A stretch of DNA of 62,007 nt, taken from positions 1-62,007 of the forward strand of contig CALVJY010000014.1 in the NCBI GenBank assembly GCA_944332455.1, given 5' to 3'. Below, piece after piece: positions 25,433-34,798 of this stretch; within the stretch, counting starts at the first letter, position 1; each line of letters opens with the position of its first letter. Origin of the DNA: an uncultured Clostridia bacterium. GTDB lineage: Bacteria > Bacillota > Clostridia > Christensenellales > HGM11417. Both the position numbers and the translations under genes were made by a program. Below the pieces are notes generated by a model. That model did not search any database. It was not told where the DNA came from and saw only the letters and a list, made by a program, of their open reading frames with translations.

Positions 25433-26706
25433 GAAGAAATCTCCTCGGCCGGATCGGAGGCCTGCCAATCCGAAGGGAGGCGGACGTATCCGGCAAATTT
25501 TTTCAAGGTCGGAAAGTCGAGCTTTCCGCGCAGCAGAATGCCGTCCGGACAGAACTCTTCTTCCAGCACAAAGTTCTTTTTCAGGGCATAGGTGGCGCCG
25601 ACCTCGGCATAGGGAAGGAGCAGTTCGGCCTCGATCAGCCGACGCGGCAGTTTTTGGGCGATGGCATCCAGCAGCGCGTCCAGATTTTTCCCCTCCTTGG
25701 CGCTGATGCAGACGCCGCCCGGGGGCGGGCTTTCCAGCAGGTCGCACTTGTTGAAGACCTGCAGCCTGGCGCCCTCAGCCTTCAGATCATCCAGGATCTG
25801 CTCCGAGATCTCCAGATGCAGCCGGAACTCCGGGGAGGAGGCGTCCGCCACCAAAAGGACCAGATCGGCGCAGCGCACCTCGTCCAGCGTAGAGCGGAAG
25901 GCGTCGATGAGATGATGGGGGAGCCGGCGGATAAAACCCACGGTGTCGATCAGCAGCACCTCCCGCTTGTCGGGCAGGGTAAGCTTGCGGGCCGTGGGGC
26001 TTAAGGTGGCAAACAGCTTGTCTTCGGCCAGAACGCCCGCGTCGGTCAGCCGGTTGAGCAGGGTGGACTTCCCCGCGTTGGTGTAGCCGCAGATGGCCAC
26101 GGTGGTGACGGCGTCTTTTTTGCGGCGCTCCCGCTGCAGATCCCCTCTGGCCTGCAGTTCCCGGATCTGCTGTTTTAAGACCGTGATGCGGCTGCGGATG
26201 CGCCGCTTGTCCAGCTCCAGCTTGGTCTCGCCGGCGCCCCGTTGATTGAAGCCGCCGATCCGGGAGAGGGCGGTGTAGCTGCCCTTCAGCCGGGGGAGCA
26301 TGTACTGCAGGCGGGCCAGTTCGACCTGGATCTTGCCCTCCGCCGTGACGGCGCGATGGGCGAAGATGTCCAGAATGACCATGGTGCGGTCCTTGATCTC
26401 TGTCTTGAGCGCCTTTTCCAGATTGCGGATCTGCGTGGGGGCGAGTTCGGTGTCAAAGATCACGAAGTCGGCCTCCAGATTTTCGACCGCGGTCTTCAGT
26501 TCCTCCAGCTTGCCCTCGCCCACAAAGGTGGCGGGGTGGGGAGAGGTCCGCCGCTGCAGCACGCTGAGCACGACCTGGCTGTTCAGGTTTTCGCAGAGCT
26601 CTTTCAGCTCCTCCAGCGATTCCTGCGCGTCCTCGGTCTCCGGGGTCTCGACGCTGACCAGAATGATCTTTTTCGGCGCCTCGGCGCTGTCGTAAAGGGC
26701 GGTCAC
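25429..26706 (-). CDS. hflX: Ribosome-associated GTPase HflX
   Basis: The 425-residue protein has the HflX N-terminal domain with FVGEGKLEELK near residue 60 and the Gly-rich linker QRGAGETKLELDKRRIR near 155. The GTPase motifs follow: GYTNAGKSTLLN (G1) near 208 and DTVGFIRRLPHHLI (G3) near 255. HflX splits stalled or heat-damaged 70S ribosomes. Translation starts at GTG, overlapping the recombinase stop by 4 bases. In Bacillus the hflX homologue lies near hfq and a methionine-gamma-lyase-family gene; here those are 30 kb away. Confidence 0.93.
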   Translation of the reverse strand: MTALYDSAEAPKKIILVSVETPETEDAQESLEELKELCENLNSQVVLSVLQRRTSPHPATFVGEGKLEELKTAVENLEADFVIFDTELAPTQIRNLEKALKTEIKDRTMVILDIFAHRAVTAEGKIQVELARLQYMLPRLKGSYTALSRIGGFNQRGAGETKLELDKRRIRSRITVLKQQIRELQARGDLQRERRKKDAVTTVAICGYTNAGKSTLLNRLTDAGVLAEDKLFATLSPTARKLTLPDKREVLLIDTVGFIRRLPHHLIDAFRSTLDEVRCADLVLLVADASSPEFRLHLEISEQILDDLKAEGARLQVFNKCDLLESPPPGGVCISAKEGKNLDALLDAIAQKLPRRLIEAELLLPYAEVGATYALKKNFVLEEEFCPDGILLRGKLDFPTLKKFAGYVRLPSDWQASDPAEEISS

Positions 26707-27752
26707 GATTCCTCCTTGTCGCGGAGACGGACGGCTGTGGAGGCCCGCCTCCGGATGTCGTCGCTGATGGCGGCGTAGTGTTTTTTGGTGGTGTTGACGT
26801 CCTTGTGTCCCAGGACGTCGGCCACGACATAGATGTCCTGCGTCTGCCGGTAAAGGTTGGTGCCGTAGGTAGAGCGCAGCTTGTGCGGCGTGATCTTTTT
26901 GTTGGGACAGATCAGCCGGCTGTACTTTTTGACCAGGACCTGTACCGCCTTCAGGCTGATCCGCTTTTCCTGCAGGGACAAAAAGAGGGCGGGATCCCTG
27001 CAGTCCGGGTACTTTTCGGCCCGGAAGGCGAGATAATTTTGCAGCGCCTCGGCCACTTCGTCGGAAAAATACAGCACGGTCCGGTTTCCGCCCTTGCGGG
27101 TGATCACAAAGGAACGGGACTCAAAGTCCACGTCCGAAATGTTCAGCCCGACCAGCTCGCTGATCCGGATGCCGGTCCCCAGAAAGAGGGTCAGAATGGC
27201 CACGTCCCGCAGGCGGTTGGCCTTGTGAAAGCGCTGCTGCGCCTTGGTCAGCATGTCGCCGGATTCGGCCTCGTTCAGCAGATTGACTACCTCGTTGACA
27301 TCCAGGCGGATGATCTCCTTTTCGTGGATCTTGGGCATCTCCACCCGGTCGGTGACGTTGGCGGAGATCATCTCCTTTTTGAACAGGTACTTGAACAGAG
27401 AGCGGACGGCGGACATTTTCCGAGCCTTTGCCCGTTCGCCGTCTGTGTACTGCTTGCCCTGAAAGGTGTAAAAACTCAGGTAGGAGAGGAAAAGCTCCAG
27501 GTGGGTGCCGGTCACCCGCTCCAGATCGGACAGGGAAAAGTCCCGGATACGGTCCAGCGGGAAGTCCGAAGTTTCCGTGATCAGAAAGTCAAAGAAGATC
27601 CTAAGGTCATAGGCGTAATTCATCCGGGTCAGCGGGGAAGTCCTGTTCTCGATGCCGGTAAAAAAAGTCAGGCAAAAAGGAGGGAGTTCGGCCACCAGCT
27701 TCCGCAGTTTGGTGATGGAGCGGACGTTGCGCTCCTGATGAAATTCACTCAT
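26703..27752 (-). CDS. Tyrosine recombinase, XerC/D-like
   Basis: The 349-residue protein has an N-terminal core-binding SAM-like domain (residues about 25-145) and a catalytic domain. The active-site residues are visible: Arg in GTGIRISELVGL near 195, a Lys in the beta-hairpin (TRKGGNRT) near 220, H-x-x-R in TPHKLRSTYGT near 290, His in VLGHKD near 315 and the nucleophile Tyr in KKHYAAIS near 325. It sits in a housekeeping operon with hflX and not in an obvious mobile element. It may therefore be the chromosome-dimer resolvase or a conserved clostridial relative. Confidence 0.88.
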   Translation of the reverse strand: MSEFHQERNVRSITKLRKLVAELPPFCLTFFTGIENRTSPLTRMNYAYDLRIFFDFLITETSDFPLDRIRDFSLSDLERVTGTHLELFLSYLSFYTFQGKQYTDGERAKARKMSAVRSLFKYLFKKEMISANVTDRVEMPKIHEKEIIRLDVNEVVNLLNEAESGDMLTKAQQRFHKANRLRDVAILTLFLGTGIRISELVGLNISDVDFESRSFVITRKGGNRTVLYFSDEVAEALQNYLAFRAEKYPDCRDPALFLSLQEKRISLKAVQVLVKKYSRLICPNKKITPHKLRSTYGTNLYRQTQDIYVVADVLGHKDVNTTKKHYAAISDDIRRRASTAVRLRDKEES

Positions 27753-27842
27753 AGATCGCCTCGCGCCGGTCTTCCGGCCGGAGTGCGGCCCCGGAAAGCA
27801 TGAAAACGCCTCCCTTCGGCCGAGTTTTTTTGAACAACTCCT

Positions 27843-27871
27843 ATTATACTAAATTTGGAATAGGAAGTCAA
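27843..27871 (-). promoter_or_regulatory. Promoter of the recombinase-hflX operon
   Basis: On the minus strand TTGACT and TATAAT are spaced by exactly 17 bases. Confidence 0.75.
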
Positions 27872-28040
27872 TCGGAGCCGCCAACTATGCGCAAAATTTC
27901 GGTTTCTGAACGGGCGCCAGAAGAGAGGGCTTTAAAAGAGAGTGTCAGTCCGTTTTTCGCTGTCATGGAAAGGGAAAAGGCGGGCTGCAGCACGCAAAGA
28001 GCGAGCGGTTTGGAGCCGCACGCTCAAAAGTGAACAAACT

Positions 28041-30332
28041 TTACCACCACCAGGGCGCCTTGCCGCCCGGCTCCTCGGCCGGATCTTCCCGGGGCGGAGC
28101 GGGGTCCTCCTCGGCCGGATCGGGCAGCAGGGGGAGGGGAAGCACAAAGGTCTCCCGGTAGCGGCTGCCCTCAAAGACCTGTCCGTTCCCGGCGCGATAA
28201 CTGACAGAAATTTCATAGGTCGCCTCCCGAAGCCCGGCCGCCTCGTCCTGAAGGGCGATCTCGCCCTCCTTCCCCGAGATCTCCTGCCAGAATTCCCCGT
28301 TCCTGGTGATGGTGTAGCAGTAGTAGGGCTTTGCCTCGAATCGGATGCAGGGACAATGGCCCTTCATGCAAAAATCGGGACGGGCCAGAAAGGGGGAGGA
28401 AAAGGTCTCGGCCCGGGTCTTGGGGAGATATCGGACCGAGAACAGTTCGCTGATCCGGTACTCCGCGGGGGCGTTTTCATCAGCCAGCGCCAGGACCTGA
28501 TCGTTTTTCAGGGAGAGAAGGTCCAGCTCGCAGGACACCACTTCCGGGCAGGGAGCAAAGGGTGCGGGCTGCCTGTCCCGGTAAAGGATCTTGTAAAAAT
28601 CCCGGGCCATCAGCGTCGGAAAGGTCCCGCCCATGACGCGGTTGGAAAGTCTGCCGCCCTGATAGCACAGCAGGGTGTGCGCGGAGGTGTAGGACAGCGA
28701 GTAAGCGTCCGAATTGCCCCCGGAGGTCCCGACCGTTCCCGTCTTGGCCGCCAGATCGAAGGAGAGGCTGCGGAGATTTTTGGCCGTTCCCGTTTTGACC
28801 GTGTCGCGCAGCATGTCCGTCATCAGATAGGCCGTGTCCGCCCTCATGACCTGTTCGGATGTGTCGTCGGCGTGATACAGCCATCTGCCCTCCCGATCCG
28901 TGATGCCGGCAATGAATTTGGGCGGGGCGTAGCGCCCTCCGTTGGCGAAGGCGGCATAGGCGCCCGCCAGGTCGGTCAGCGGGATATTTTCGGCCGTAGC
29001 CCCCAGGGCGTCGGCAAGGCTGTTGGAACGGGTGCAGATGCCGAGCTTTTCGGCAAAGGACGAGGCGTAATCGGTCCCGACGGCGTTCAGGACGTGAACG
29101 GCCGGCACGTTGAGGCTGAGAGAAAGGGCCTCGCGGGCGCTGACCTGACCGTAGTACTTGTCGTCGAAATTGGAGGGCGCGTAGCCGCCAAAGTCGGTCT
29201 TCTGATCCGAGATCTGCGTCGCCGGGGAAATGATCCCCCTTTCCAGGGCCGGCGCATAAGTGAAGATGGGCTTGAAGGCCGAACCCGGCTGACGGGCGTA
29301 GCTTTTCAGATGCGCGATGTTTCTCGAGGCAAACGCCGTCACGCCCAGGTCGGCATTGTCCAACAGGATGAGACAGGAGGAGGGGATCGGGGCGCCGGAT
29401 TCGTAGTAGCCGTCGGCGGCGAGCAGTTCTGCTGCGGCGCGCTGCAGATCGCTGTCGCAAAAGGTGTAAAGGCAGAAACCGCCCGCAGCCAGATCCCGCT
29501 CCTCGATGCCCAGCCGTTCCGAGGCCTCCAGGACGGCCGCGTCCAGATAGGGGGTAAAGGGCGAAGGCTGATCCTGCGCGTCGGACAGGACCAGCTCTTC
29601 TTGCTGCGCGGCCAGACAGCATTCTTCCGAAATGTAGTTCTGATCGGCCATGCAGCTCAGGACCAGATTCCGCCGGGCCAGACAGTTTTCCGGGTGAATG
29701 GCGGGGGAATAGGCGTAGGGCGATTTGACGACGGCGGCCAGCACCGCGCATTCGGACAGCGTCAATTCCCCGGCATGTTTGCCGAAATAGGTCAGCGCGG
29801 CGCTCTCCACGCCGTAGGCGCCCTTTCCGAAATAGATGGTGTTCAGGTAGAACTCCAGGATCTCCTCTTTGGAGTAGAGCGATTCCAGCTGAGCGGCCAG
29901 GCGCAGCTCCTTGAACTTGCGGGTCAGGCTCTTTTCCGGCGTCAGCTGGGTGTTCTTGACCAGCTGCTGCGAGATCGTGGAGGCCCCCTCCTTGTAGGAA
30001 AAGGAGGTCAGATTGTAAAAGGCGGCCGCGATCATCCGCTTGAGATCAAAGCCGTGATGCTGAAAAAAATTTTTGTCCTCCACGGCCACAAAGGCGTGCA
30101 CCAAGTCGTCCGGAAACTGTTCGTAGCCGACTTTGAGGCCGTAAAGTCCGCTCTGCGCGATGGGGGATCCGGCGCGGTCGACAAAGCGGAGGGCGGTCTC
30201 CGCGCTCCGGAATTTTTCGGTGTCCAGCCGGACGTCCCGGGTCACGATCAGAAAGTACCCCAGAAATAGGGCGCAGGCCAGCAAAAACAGCGCGGCGATC
30301 CATAGTCCGATCCTGAGTATTTTTTTGAACAT
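28041..30332 (-). CDS. Class A penicillin-binding protein
   Basis: Bifunctional peptidoglycan polymerase and cross-linker of 763 residues. One N-terminal membrane anchor (residues about 8-30) is followed by a GT51 glycosyltransferase domain with VEDKNFFQHHGFD near 83 and GASTISQQLVKN near 115. The transpeptidase domain has the nucleophile motif SAFK near residue 345, SLN near 395 and KTG near 515. An Asp/Glu/Pro-rich tail ends in KAPWWW, an unusual aromatic finish. It acts on the outer face of the membrane. The ATG has only a modest GAGG site. Confidence 0.93.
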   Translation of the reverse strand: MFKKILRIGLWIAALFLLACALFLGYFLIVTRDVRLDTEKFRSAETALRFVDRAGSPIAQSGLYGLKVGYEQFPDDLVHAFVAVEDKNFFQHHGFDLKRMIAAAFYNLTSFSYKEGASTISQQLVKNTQLTPEKSLTRKFKELRLAAQLESLYSKEEILEFYLNTIYFGKGAYGVESAALTYFGKHAGELTLSECAVLAAVVKSPYAYSPAIHPENCLARRNLVLSCMADQNYISEECCLAAQQEELVLSDAQDQPSPFTPYLDAAVLEASERLGIEERDLAAGGFCLYTFCDSDLQRAAAELLAADGYYESGAPIPSSCLILLDNADLGVTAFASRNIAHLKSYARQPGSAFKPIFTYAPALERGIISPATQISDQKTDFGGYAPSNFDDKYYGQVSAREALSLSLNVPAVHVLNAVGTDYASSFAEKLGICTRSNSLADALGATAENIPLTDLAGAYAAFANGGRYAPPKFIAGITDREGRWLYHADDTSEQVMRADTAYLMTDMLRDTVKTGTAKNLRSLSFDLAAKTGTVGTSGGNSDAYSLSYTSAHTLLCYQGGRLSNRVMGGTFPTLMARDFYKILYRDRQPAPFAPCPEVVSCELDLLSLKNDQVLALADENAPAEYRISELFSVRYLPKTRAETFSSPFLARPDFCMKGHCPCIRFEAKPYYCYTITRNGEFWQEISGKEGEIALQDEAAGLREATYEISVSYRAGNGQVFEGSRYRETFVLPLPLLPDPAEEDPAPPREDPAEEPGGKAPWWW

Positions 30333-30362
30333 AGATGAGAAACCTCAAAAGGGATTTTTATG

Positions 30363-30406
30363 GCATAGTACTCTGAAAATCGTACTGTTTGCATAGTACT
30401 ATGCAG
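30363..30406 (+). repeat. Two-box palindromic repeat, copy B
   Basis: GCATAGTACTCTGAAA is followed by TTTGCATAGTACTATGCAG, with GTAC centres at 30368 and 30396, exactly 28 bases apart. It lies just upstream of the PBP start. Confidence 0.92.
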
Positions 30407-30546
30407 TATTTTGGCGGGTTGCAGGGGCTTTTCCTAGTATGCCTCGCAAAGGCCCGAACTATGTCTGTATCCTCCGTTGGTTTGCCGGGCGGACGCCCGA
30501 TTGTCTTTCCGACCGCTCAGTTTTGCCTGAAGCCATTTCAGTTTAC

Positions 30547-30575
30547 TTGATAAATTTCTTAAAATTTAGTATAAT
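30547..30575 (+). promoter_or_regulatory. Promoter of miaB-mutS
   Basis: TTGATA and TATAAT are spaced by 17 bases, 61 bases before the miaB start. Confidence 0.8.
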
Positions 30576-30636
30576 AAAATGAATCAGTAAGAGATCGGCC
30601 GCGTTTTCCCGAAGGCGGACGGAGGCGGAGTTTGCC

Positions 30637-31953
30637 ATGGGTACATACAAGATCGTCACATACGGCTGTCAGATGAACGTCCACGAATCCGAAAAGCTGG
30701 CCGCCATTTTGAAGGGACAGGGCTACTCGCCCGTCGATCGGGCGGAGGAGGCCGACGTCGTGGTCTTTAACACCTGCTGCGTGCGGGAAAACGCCGAGCG
30801 CCGGGCGGAGGGGAACATCGGCGCGCTGAAAAATCTCAAGGCGGAGCGGCCGGACCTGATCTTGGCCGTCTGCGGCTGCATGACCCAGCAAAAGGGCCGG
30901 GCGGAGGCGCTGCTGAAAAAGTTTCCCTTTGTTGACATCGTGTTCGGCACCTACAACATCGATGAATTCGGGCTCTATCTGCAGCGGCGGAGGGGCGGCG
31001 AAAAAAAAGTTTTGCAGCTCTGGGAAAAGGAGGGGCCGATCGACGAATCGGTCGGCTATGACCGGTCCGGCGGCGTTCATGCCTACGTCAACATCATGTA
31101 CGGCTGCAACAATTTCTGTTCCTACTGCATTGTGCCCTATGTCCGCGGCCGGGAGCGCAGCCGAAAATCCGTCGATATCCTGCGGGAGGTCAAGGCCCTG
31201 CTGGACGGCGGGATCCGGGAGATCACGCTGCTGGGGCAGAACGTCAACTCCTACGGGCAGGATCTGACCGGGGAGCCGGAATTTCCGGAACTGCTGGAGC
31301 AGGTGGGAGACCTGCCCGGGAAATTCAGGGTGCGCTTCATGACTTCTCACCCCAAGGATCTGAACGAACGGGTGGTCCGGGTCCTGGCAAAGTCTCCGAA
31401 TCTTTGCAACAGCATCCATCTGCCCGTTCAGTCCGGAAGCTCGGAGATCCTTCGCCGCATGAACCGGCGCTACACGGCGGAAGATTATCTGGCCAAAGTG
31501 GACATGATCCGCTCCGCCCTGCCGGAGTGCGCGCTGACGACGGACATCATGGTCGGCTTCCCGGGCGAGCGGGAGGAGGATTTTGCGGACACCCTGAAAC
31601 TGGTCGAGCGGGTGCGCTTTGACAGCGCCTTTACCTTTGTCTACTCCCCGCGGAAGGGAACGCCGGCGGCCGGGATGCCGGATCAGATCCCTCCGGCCGT
31701 CAAAAAGAGGCGGATCACCGAGCTGGTCGCCCTGCAGAACCGGATCTCCGAACAAAAGGCCGCCGCCCTGATCGGGCAGACGGTCGAAGTGCTGGCGGAC
31801 GGAGAGGACCTGAAAAAGAAGGGGTTTCTCTGCGGCCGGACGGAGGGGGGAAGACTGGTCAGCTTCCGGGGGGATCCGGCCCTGTTGGGACAGTTTGTCT
31901 CCGTCAGGATCCAGGCCGCCGGCCTGTCGGCCCTGAGGGGCGAAGTAGTCTGA
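30637..31953 (+). CDS. miaB: tRNA-2-methylthio-N6-dimethylallyladenosine synthase MiaB
   Basis: Radical-SAM methylthiotransferase that adds the ms2 group to i6A37 of tRNAs reading UNN codons. The 438 residues show an N-terminal UPF0004 domain with Cys in YGCQMNVHE, NTCCVREN and CGCM. The radical SAM motif GCNNFCSYCIVPYVRGRE lies near residue 152, and a C-terminal TRAM domain follows. The substrate i6A is made by MiaA, encoded three genes downstream. It is followed by mutS after 33 bases. Confidence 0.95.
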   Translation: MGTYKIVTYGCQMNVHESEKLAAILKGQGYSPVDRAEEADVVVFNTCCVRENAERRAEGNIGALKNLKAERPDLILAVCGCMTQQKGRAEALLKKFPFVDIVFGTYNIDEFGLYLQRRRGGEKKVLQLWEKEGPIDESVGYDRSGGVHAYVNIMYGCNNFCSYCIVPYVRGRERSRKSVDILREVKALLDGGIREITLLGQNVNSYGQDLTGEPEFPELLEQVGDLPGKFRVRFMTSHPKDLNERVVRVLAKSPNLCNSIHLPVQSGSSEILRRMNRRYTAEDYLAKVDMIRSALPECALTTDIMVGFPGEREEDFADTLKLVERVRFDSAFTFVYSPRKGTPAAGMPDQIPPAVKKRRITELVALQNRISEQKAAALIGQTVEVLADGEDLKKKGFLCGRTEGGRLVSFRGDPALLGQFVSVRIQAAGLSALRGEVV

Positions 31954-31986
31954 AAGTTGGATCAGATTGGGTTTTGGAGGTAAGCC

Positions 31987-34584
31987 ATGGGCCTTTCACC
32001 AATGATGAGGCAGTATCGGGCGACCAAGGAGAAGTATCCGGATTGCCTGCTGTTTTACAGACTGGGAGATTTTTACGAAATGTTCTTCGAGGACGCGGTC
32101 ACGGCCTCGGGGATCCTGGACCTGACCCTGACGGGGCGGGACTGCGGCCTGGAGGAGCGGGCGCCGATGTGCGGTGTTCCCTTTCACGCAGTGGACAACT
32201 ACGTGGCCAAACTGCTCGAGCACGGCTACAAGGTCGCCATCTGCGAACAGCTGACCCTGCCGGAGGAATCCAAGGGATTGGTGGACCGCGACGTGGTGCG
32301 GGTGATCACGCCCGGCACCGTCATGGAGTCCAACATTCTGGAAGAGGGCAAAAACAACTTTTTCGTCAGCATTTCGGGGAAGACCGGAAGCTACGGCTTG
32401 GCCTATGCGGACCTCTCCACGGGGGAACTCTTTCTGACCGAGTTCAAGGGCAGAACGGCGCTGAAGGATCTGGAGGATTTTCTGGTCAAGCTCTCCCCGG
32501 CCGAGATCATCGCAAGTCCGGAAGTCTATGCCGAGCGGGAACAGATCGCGGCCCTGACCTACGGCCTGCTGCCCAAACTGAACCGCTACTACGACTGGGC
32601 CTTCGAGACCGAGACGGCCGAAAAAGCCCTGAAAAACTGCCTGGGCGTGCGGAGCCTGGCCGCCTTTTCCTGTGAAAACAAAAAGCTGGCGATCGGAGCG
32701 GGAGGCGCCCTGATCGAGTACTTCAACGAGACCCAGAAGCGGTCCTTAAAGCACATCACCCGGCTGCAATACCTGAACCGATCCAGCTGCATGGTGCTGG
32801 ACGCCAACACCTTCCGGAGCCTGGAGATCCTCCGCAGCATGCGGGAAAACAGCAAGCGGGGGACTCTGTTTGAAATTCTGGACAAGACCCGCACGCCGAT
32901 GGGGCGAAGGCTTCTGACCGCCTTTCTGGAACGCCCCCTGCTGGATCTCGACCGCATCAACGCGCGCCTGGACGCCGTGGATGAGTTCAAGGACAATCTT
33001 TCGGTGCGGGACAAGCTGGATCGCCTGCTGCGGAGCATGAGGGACCTGGAGCGCCTGGTCGGCAAGATCTCCTACGGCAGCGCCAATCCGCCCGATCTGG
33101 TGGCCCTGAAGGTCTCGCTCGGCCTGCTGCCCGAGATTCGGGAGCAGCTTTCGCTCTGCCGGACCGCCCTGCTGAATGAGTGCAGGGATCAGATCAGACT
33201 GTTCGACGAGGCAGTCCGCCTGCTGGAACTTTCGCTGGCCGAGAACGGCCCGACCAACACCCGGGAGTGCGGCTTTATCCGGGACGGTTACAACAAGGAT
33301 CTGGACGAGCTGCGCTTCATCGATCAGCACGGGCAGAAGTGGGTGGAGGAATTCGAGGGCAAGATCCGGACAAGCACCGGCGTCAAAAACCTGAAAGTCG
33401 GCTTTAACCGGGTGTTCGGCTACTACATCGAAGTTCCCAAGAGCGCCGCGGGACAGGTCCCCTTCGACTTCACCCGCAAGCAGACCCTGGCCAATGCCGA
33501 GCGCTACATCACCCCCGAGCTCAAGGACATGGAAAACAAGATCCTGGGGGCCAAGGAACAGGCGCTGCGGCTGGAACAGCGGCTGTTTGCCGAGATCTGT
33601 TCGGCCATGACCGAGCTGATCCCGGACATCCAGACCACCGCCAAGGCCGTGGCCCTGACGGACGTCATGCTGAGTTTTGCGGCAGTGGCCGTTCAGAACC
33701 GCTACTGCAAGCCGGTCATGCGGCCGCTGGGAGAGCGAACGGTCTTAAAGAACGGCCGTCACCCCGTGGTGGAGGTCTACTCCAAGGAACCCTTTGTCGG
33801 CAACGACACCTTTCTGGACGCGGAAGACCGCACCATGATCATCACCGGTCCGAATATGGCGGGGAAAAGCACCTACATGCGCCAGGTCGCGCTCATTACG
33901 CTGATGGCTCACGTGGGCAGTTTCGTGCCCTGCTCGGAGGCTGAGATCGCCCTGACCGACCGCATCTTTACCCGGGTGGGGGCTTCGGACAATCTGCTCT
34001 TCGATCAGAGTACCTTTATGGTGGAGATGACCGAGGTCGCCGGGATCCTGAACAGCGCCACGGCCAACAGCCTGCTGGTGCTGGACGAGGTCGGCAGGGG
34101 GACGAGCACCTTCGACGGGCTGAGCATCGCCTGGGCGGTGGTGGAATACATCAGCAAGCACATCAAGGCCAAGACCATGTTCGCTACCCACTACCACGAA
34201 CTGACCGAGCTGGAGGGCACGCTGGACGGGGTCCGGAACTATCATGTGGCCGTCCGGGAGACCAGGGAGGGCATCGTCTTTCTTCGGAAGATCCAGCCCG
34301 GCGGCGCCAACAAGAGTTTCGGCATCGAGGTGGCGGCGCTGGCCGGGATCCCCAAGCCCGTTCTCAGCCGGGCCAAGGCCATCTTAAAGCAGGTGGAGGA
34401 GGCGGACATCAACAATCCCCGGTCCAAATCCGCCCAGATCTCCTTCCGGCTGGACGATCCCGAACCCGAGATCACGGAGCAGAAATCCGAGATCGAAGAG
34501 GAGATCAAGGAGCTGGACATCAATCAGATGACGCCCATGGAGGCCTTGACTTTACTGCAGAATTGGAAGGAAAAGCTTGCGTAG
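31987..34584 (+). CDS. mutS: DNA mismatch repair protein MutS
   Basis: Mismatch sensor of 865 residues, the usual length. The N-terminal mismatch domain has the Phe-x-Glu wedge in LGDFYEMFFEDA near residue 32. The ATPase has GPNMAGKSTYMRQ (Walker A) near 620, LVLDEVGRGTSTFDG (Walker B region) near 697 and FATHYHEL near 735. The ATG follows GGAGGT. Its stop codon TAG lies inside repeat copy C. Confidence 0.96.
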   Translation: MGLSPMMRQYRATKEKYPDCLLFYRLGDFYEMFFEDAVTASGILDLTLTGRDCGLEERAPMCGVPFHAVDNYVAKLLEHGYKVAICEQLTLPEESKGLVDRDVVRVITPGTVMESNILEEGKNNFFVSISGKTGSYGLAYADLSTGELFLTEFKGRTALKDLEDFLVKLSPAEIIASPEVYAEREQIAALTYGLLPKLNRYYDWAFETETAEKALKNCLGVRSLAAFSCENKKLAIGAGGALIEYFNETQKRSLKHITRLQYLNRSSCMVLDANTFRSLEILRSMRENSKRGTLFEILDKTRTPMGRRLLTAFLERPLLDLDRINARLDAVDEFKDNLSVRDKLDRLLRSMRDLERLVGKISYGSANPPDLVALKVSLGLLPEIREQLSLCRTALLNECRDQIRLFDEAVRLLELSLAENGPTNTRECGFIRDGYNKDLDELRFIDQHGQKWVEEFEGKIRTSTGVKNLKVGFNRVFGYYIEVPKSAAGQVPFDFTRKQTLANAERYITPELKDMENKILGAKEQALRLEQRLFAEICSAMTELIPDIQTTAKAVALTDVMLSFAAVAVQNRYCKPVMRPLGERTVLKNGRHPVVEVYSKEPFVGNDTFLDAEDRTMIITGPNMAGKSTYMRQVALITLMAHVGSFVPCSEAEIALTDRIFTRVGASDNLLFDQSTFMVEMTEVAGILNSATANSLLVLDEVGRGTSTFDGLSIAWAVVEYISKHIKAKTMFATHYHELTELEGTLDGVRNYHVAVRETREGIVFLRKIQPGGANKSFGIEVAALAGIPKPVLSRAKAILKQVEEADINNPRSKSAQISFRLDDPEPEITEQKSEIEEEIKELDINQMTPMEALTLLQNWKEKLA

Positions 34585-34622
34585 TACTCTGAAATTTGTA
34601 TGGTTTGCATAGTACTATGCAG
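34579..34622 (+). repeat. Two-box palindromic repeat, copy C
   Basis: GCGTAGTACTCTGAAA and TTTGCATAGTACTATGCAG have GTAC centres at 34584 and 34612, 28 bases apart. The mutS stop codon is part of the first box. Confidence 0.92.
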
Positions 34623-34798
34623 GAAAATCTGTCTTGTTGTTATGTATGCAAGCAACTTGTATGTAAGCAAAGCTGTATAGAAGAAGTCTGTTTTTTGAAG
34701 CTGTCTTCTATATTTCATAGTTTGTTGAAGGCCTGTCTTGATTTTTGAAAAGGATCCTTCAAACATTCTTACATAGAGCCATTCAAGAGGAACAAAGG

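Larger units (their letters stand above)
30333..30636. other. Gene-free region between the PBP gene and miaB
   Basis: This divergent intergenic region holds repeat copy B (30363-30406) and the miaB promoter (30547-30575). I see no further structure. Confidence 0.7.

Noticed and set aside
27942..30269. A 775-codon open frame antisense to the penicillin-binding protein
   Set aside because: The other strand encodes an intact PBP with all catalytic motifs; the antisense frame is Gly/Arg-rich and has no recognisable domain.
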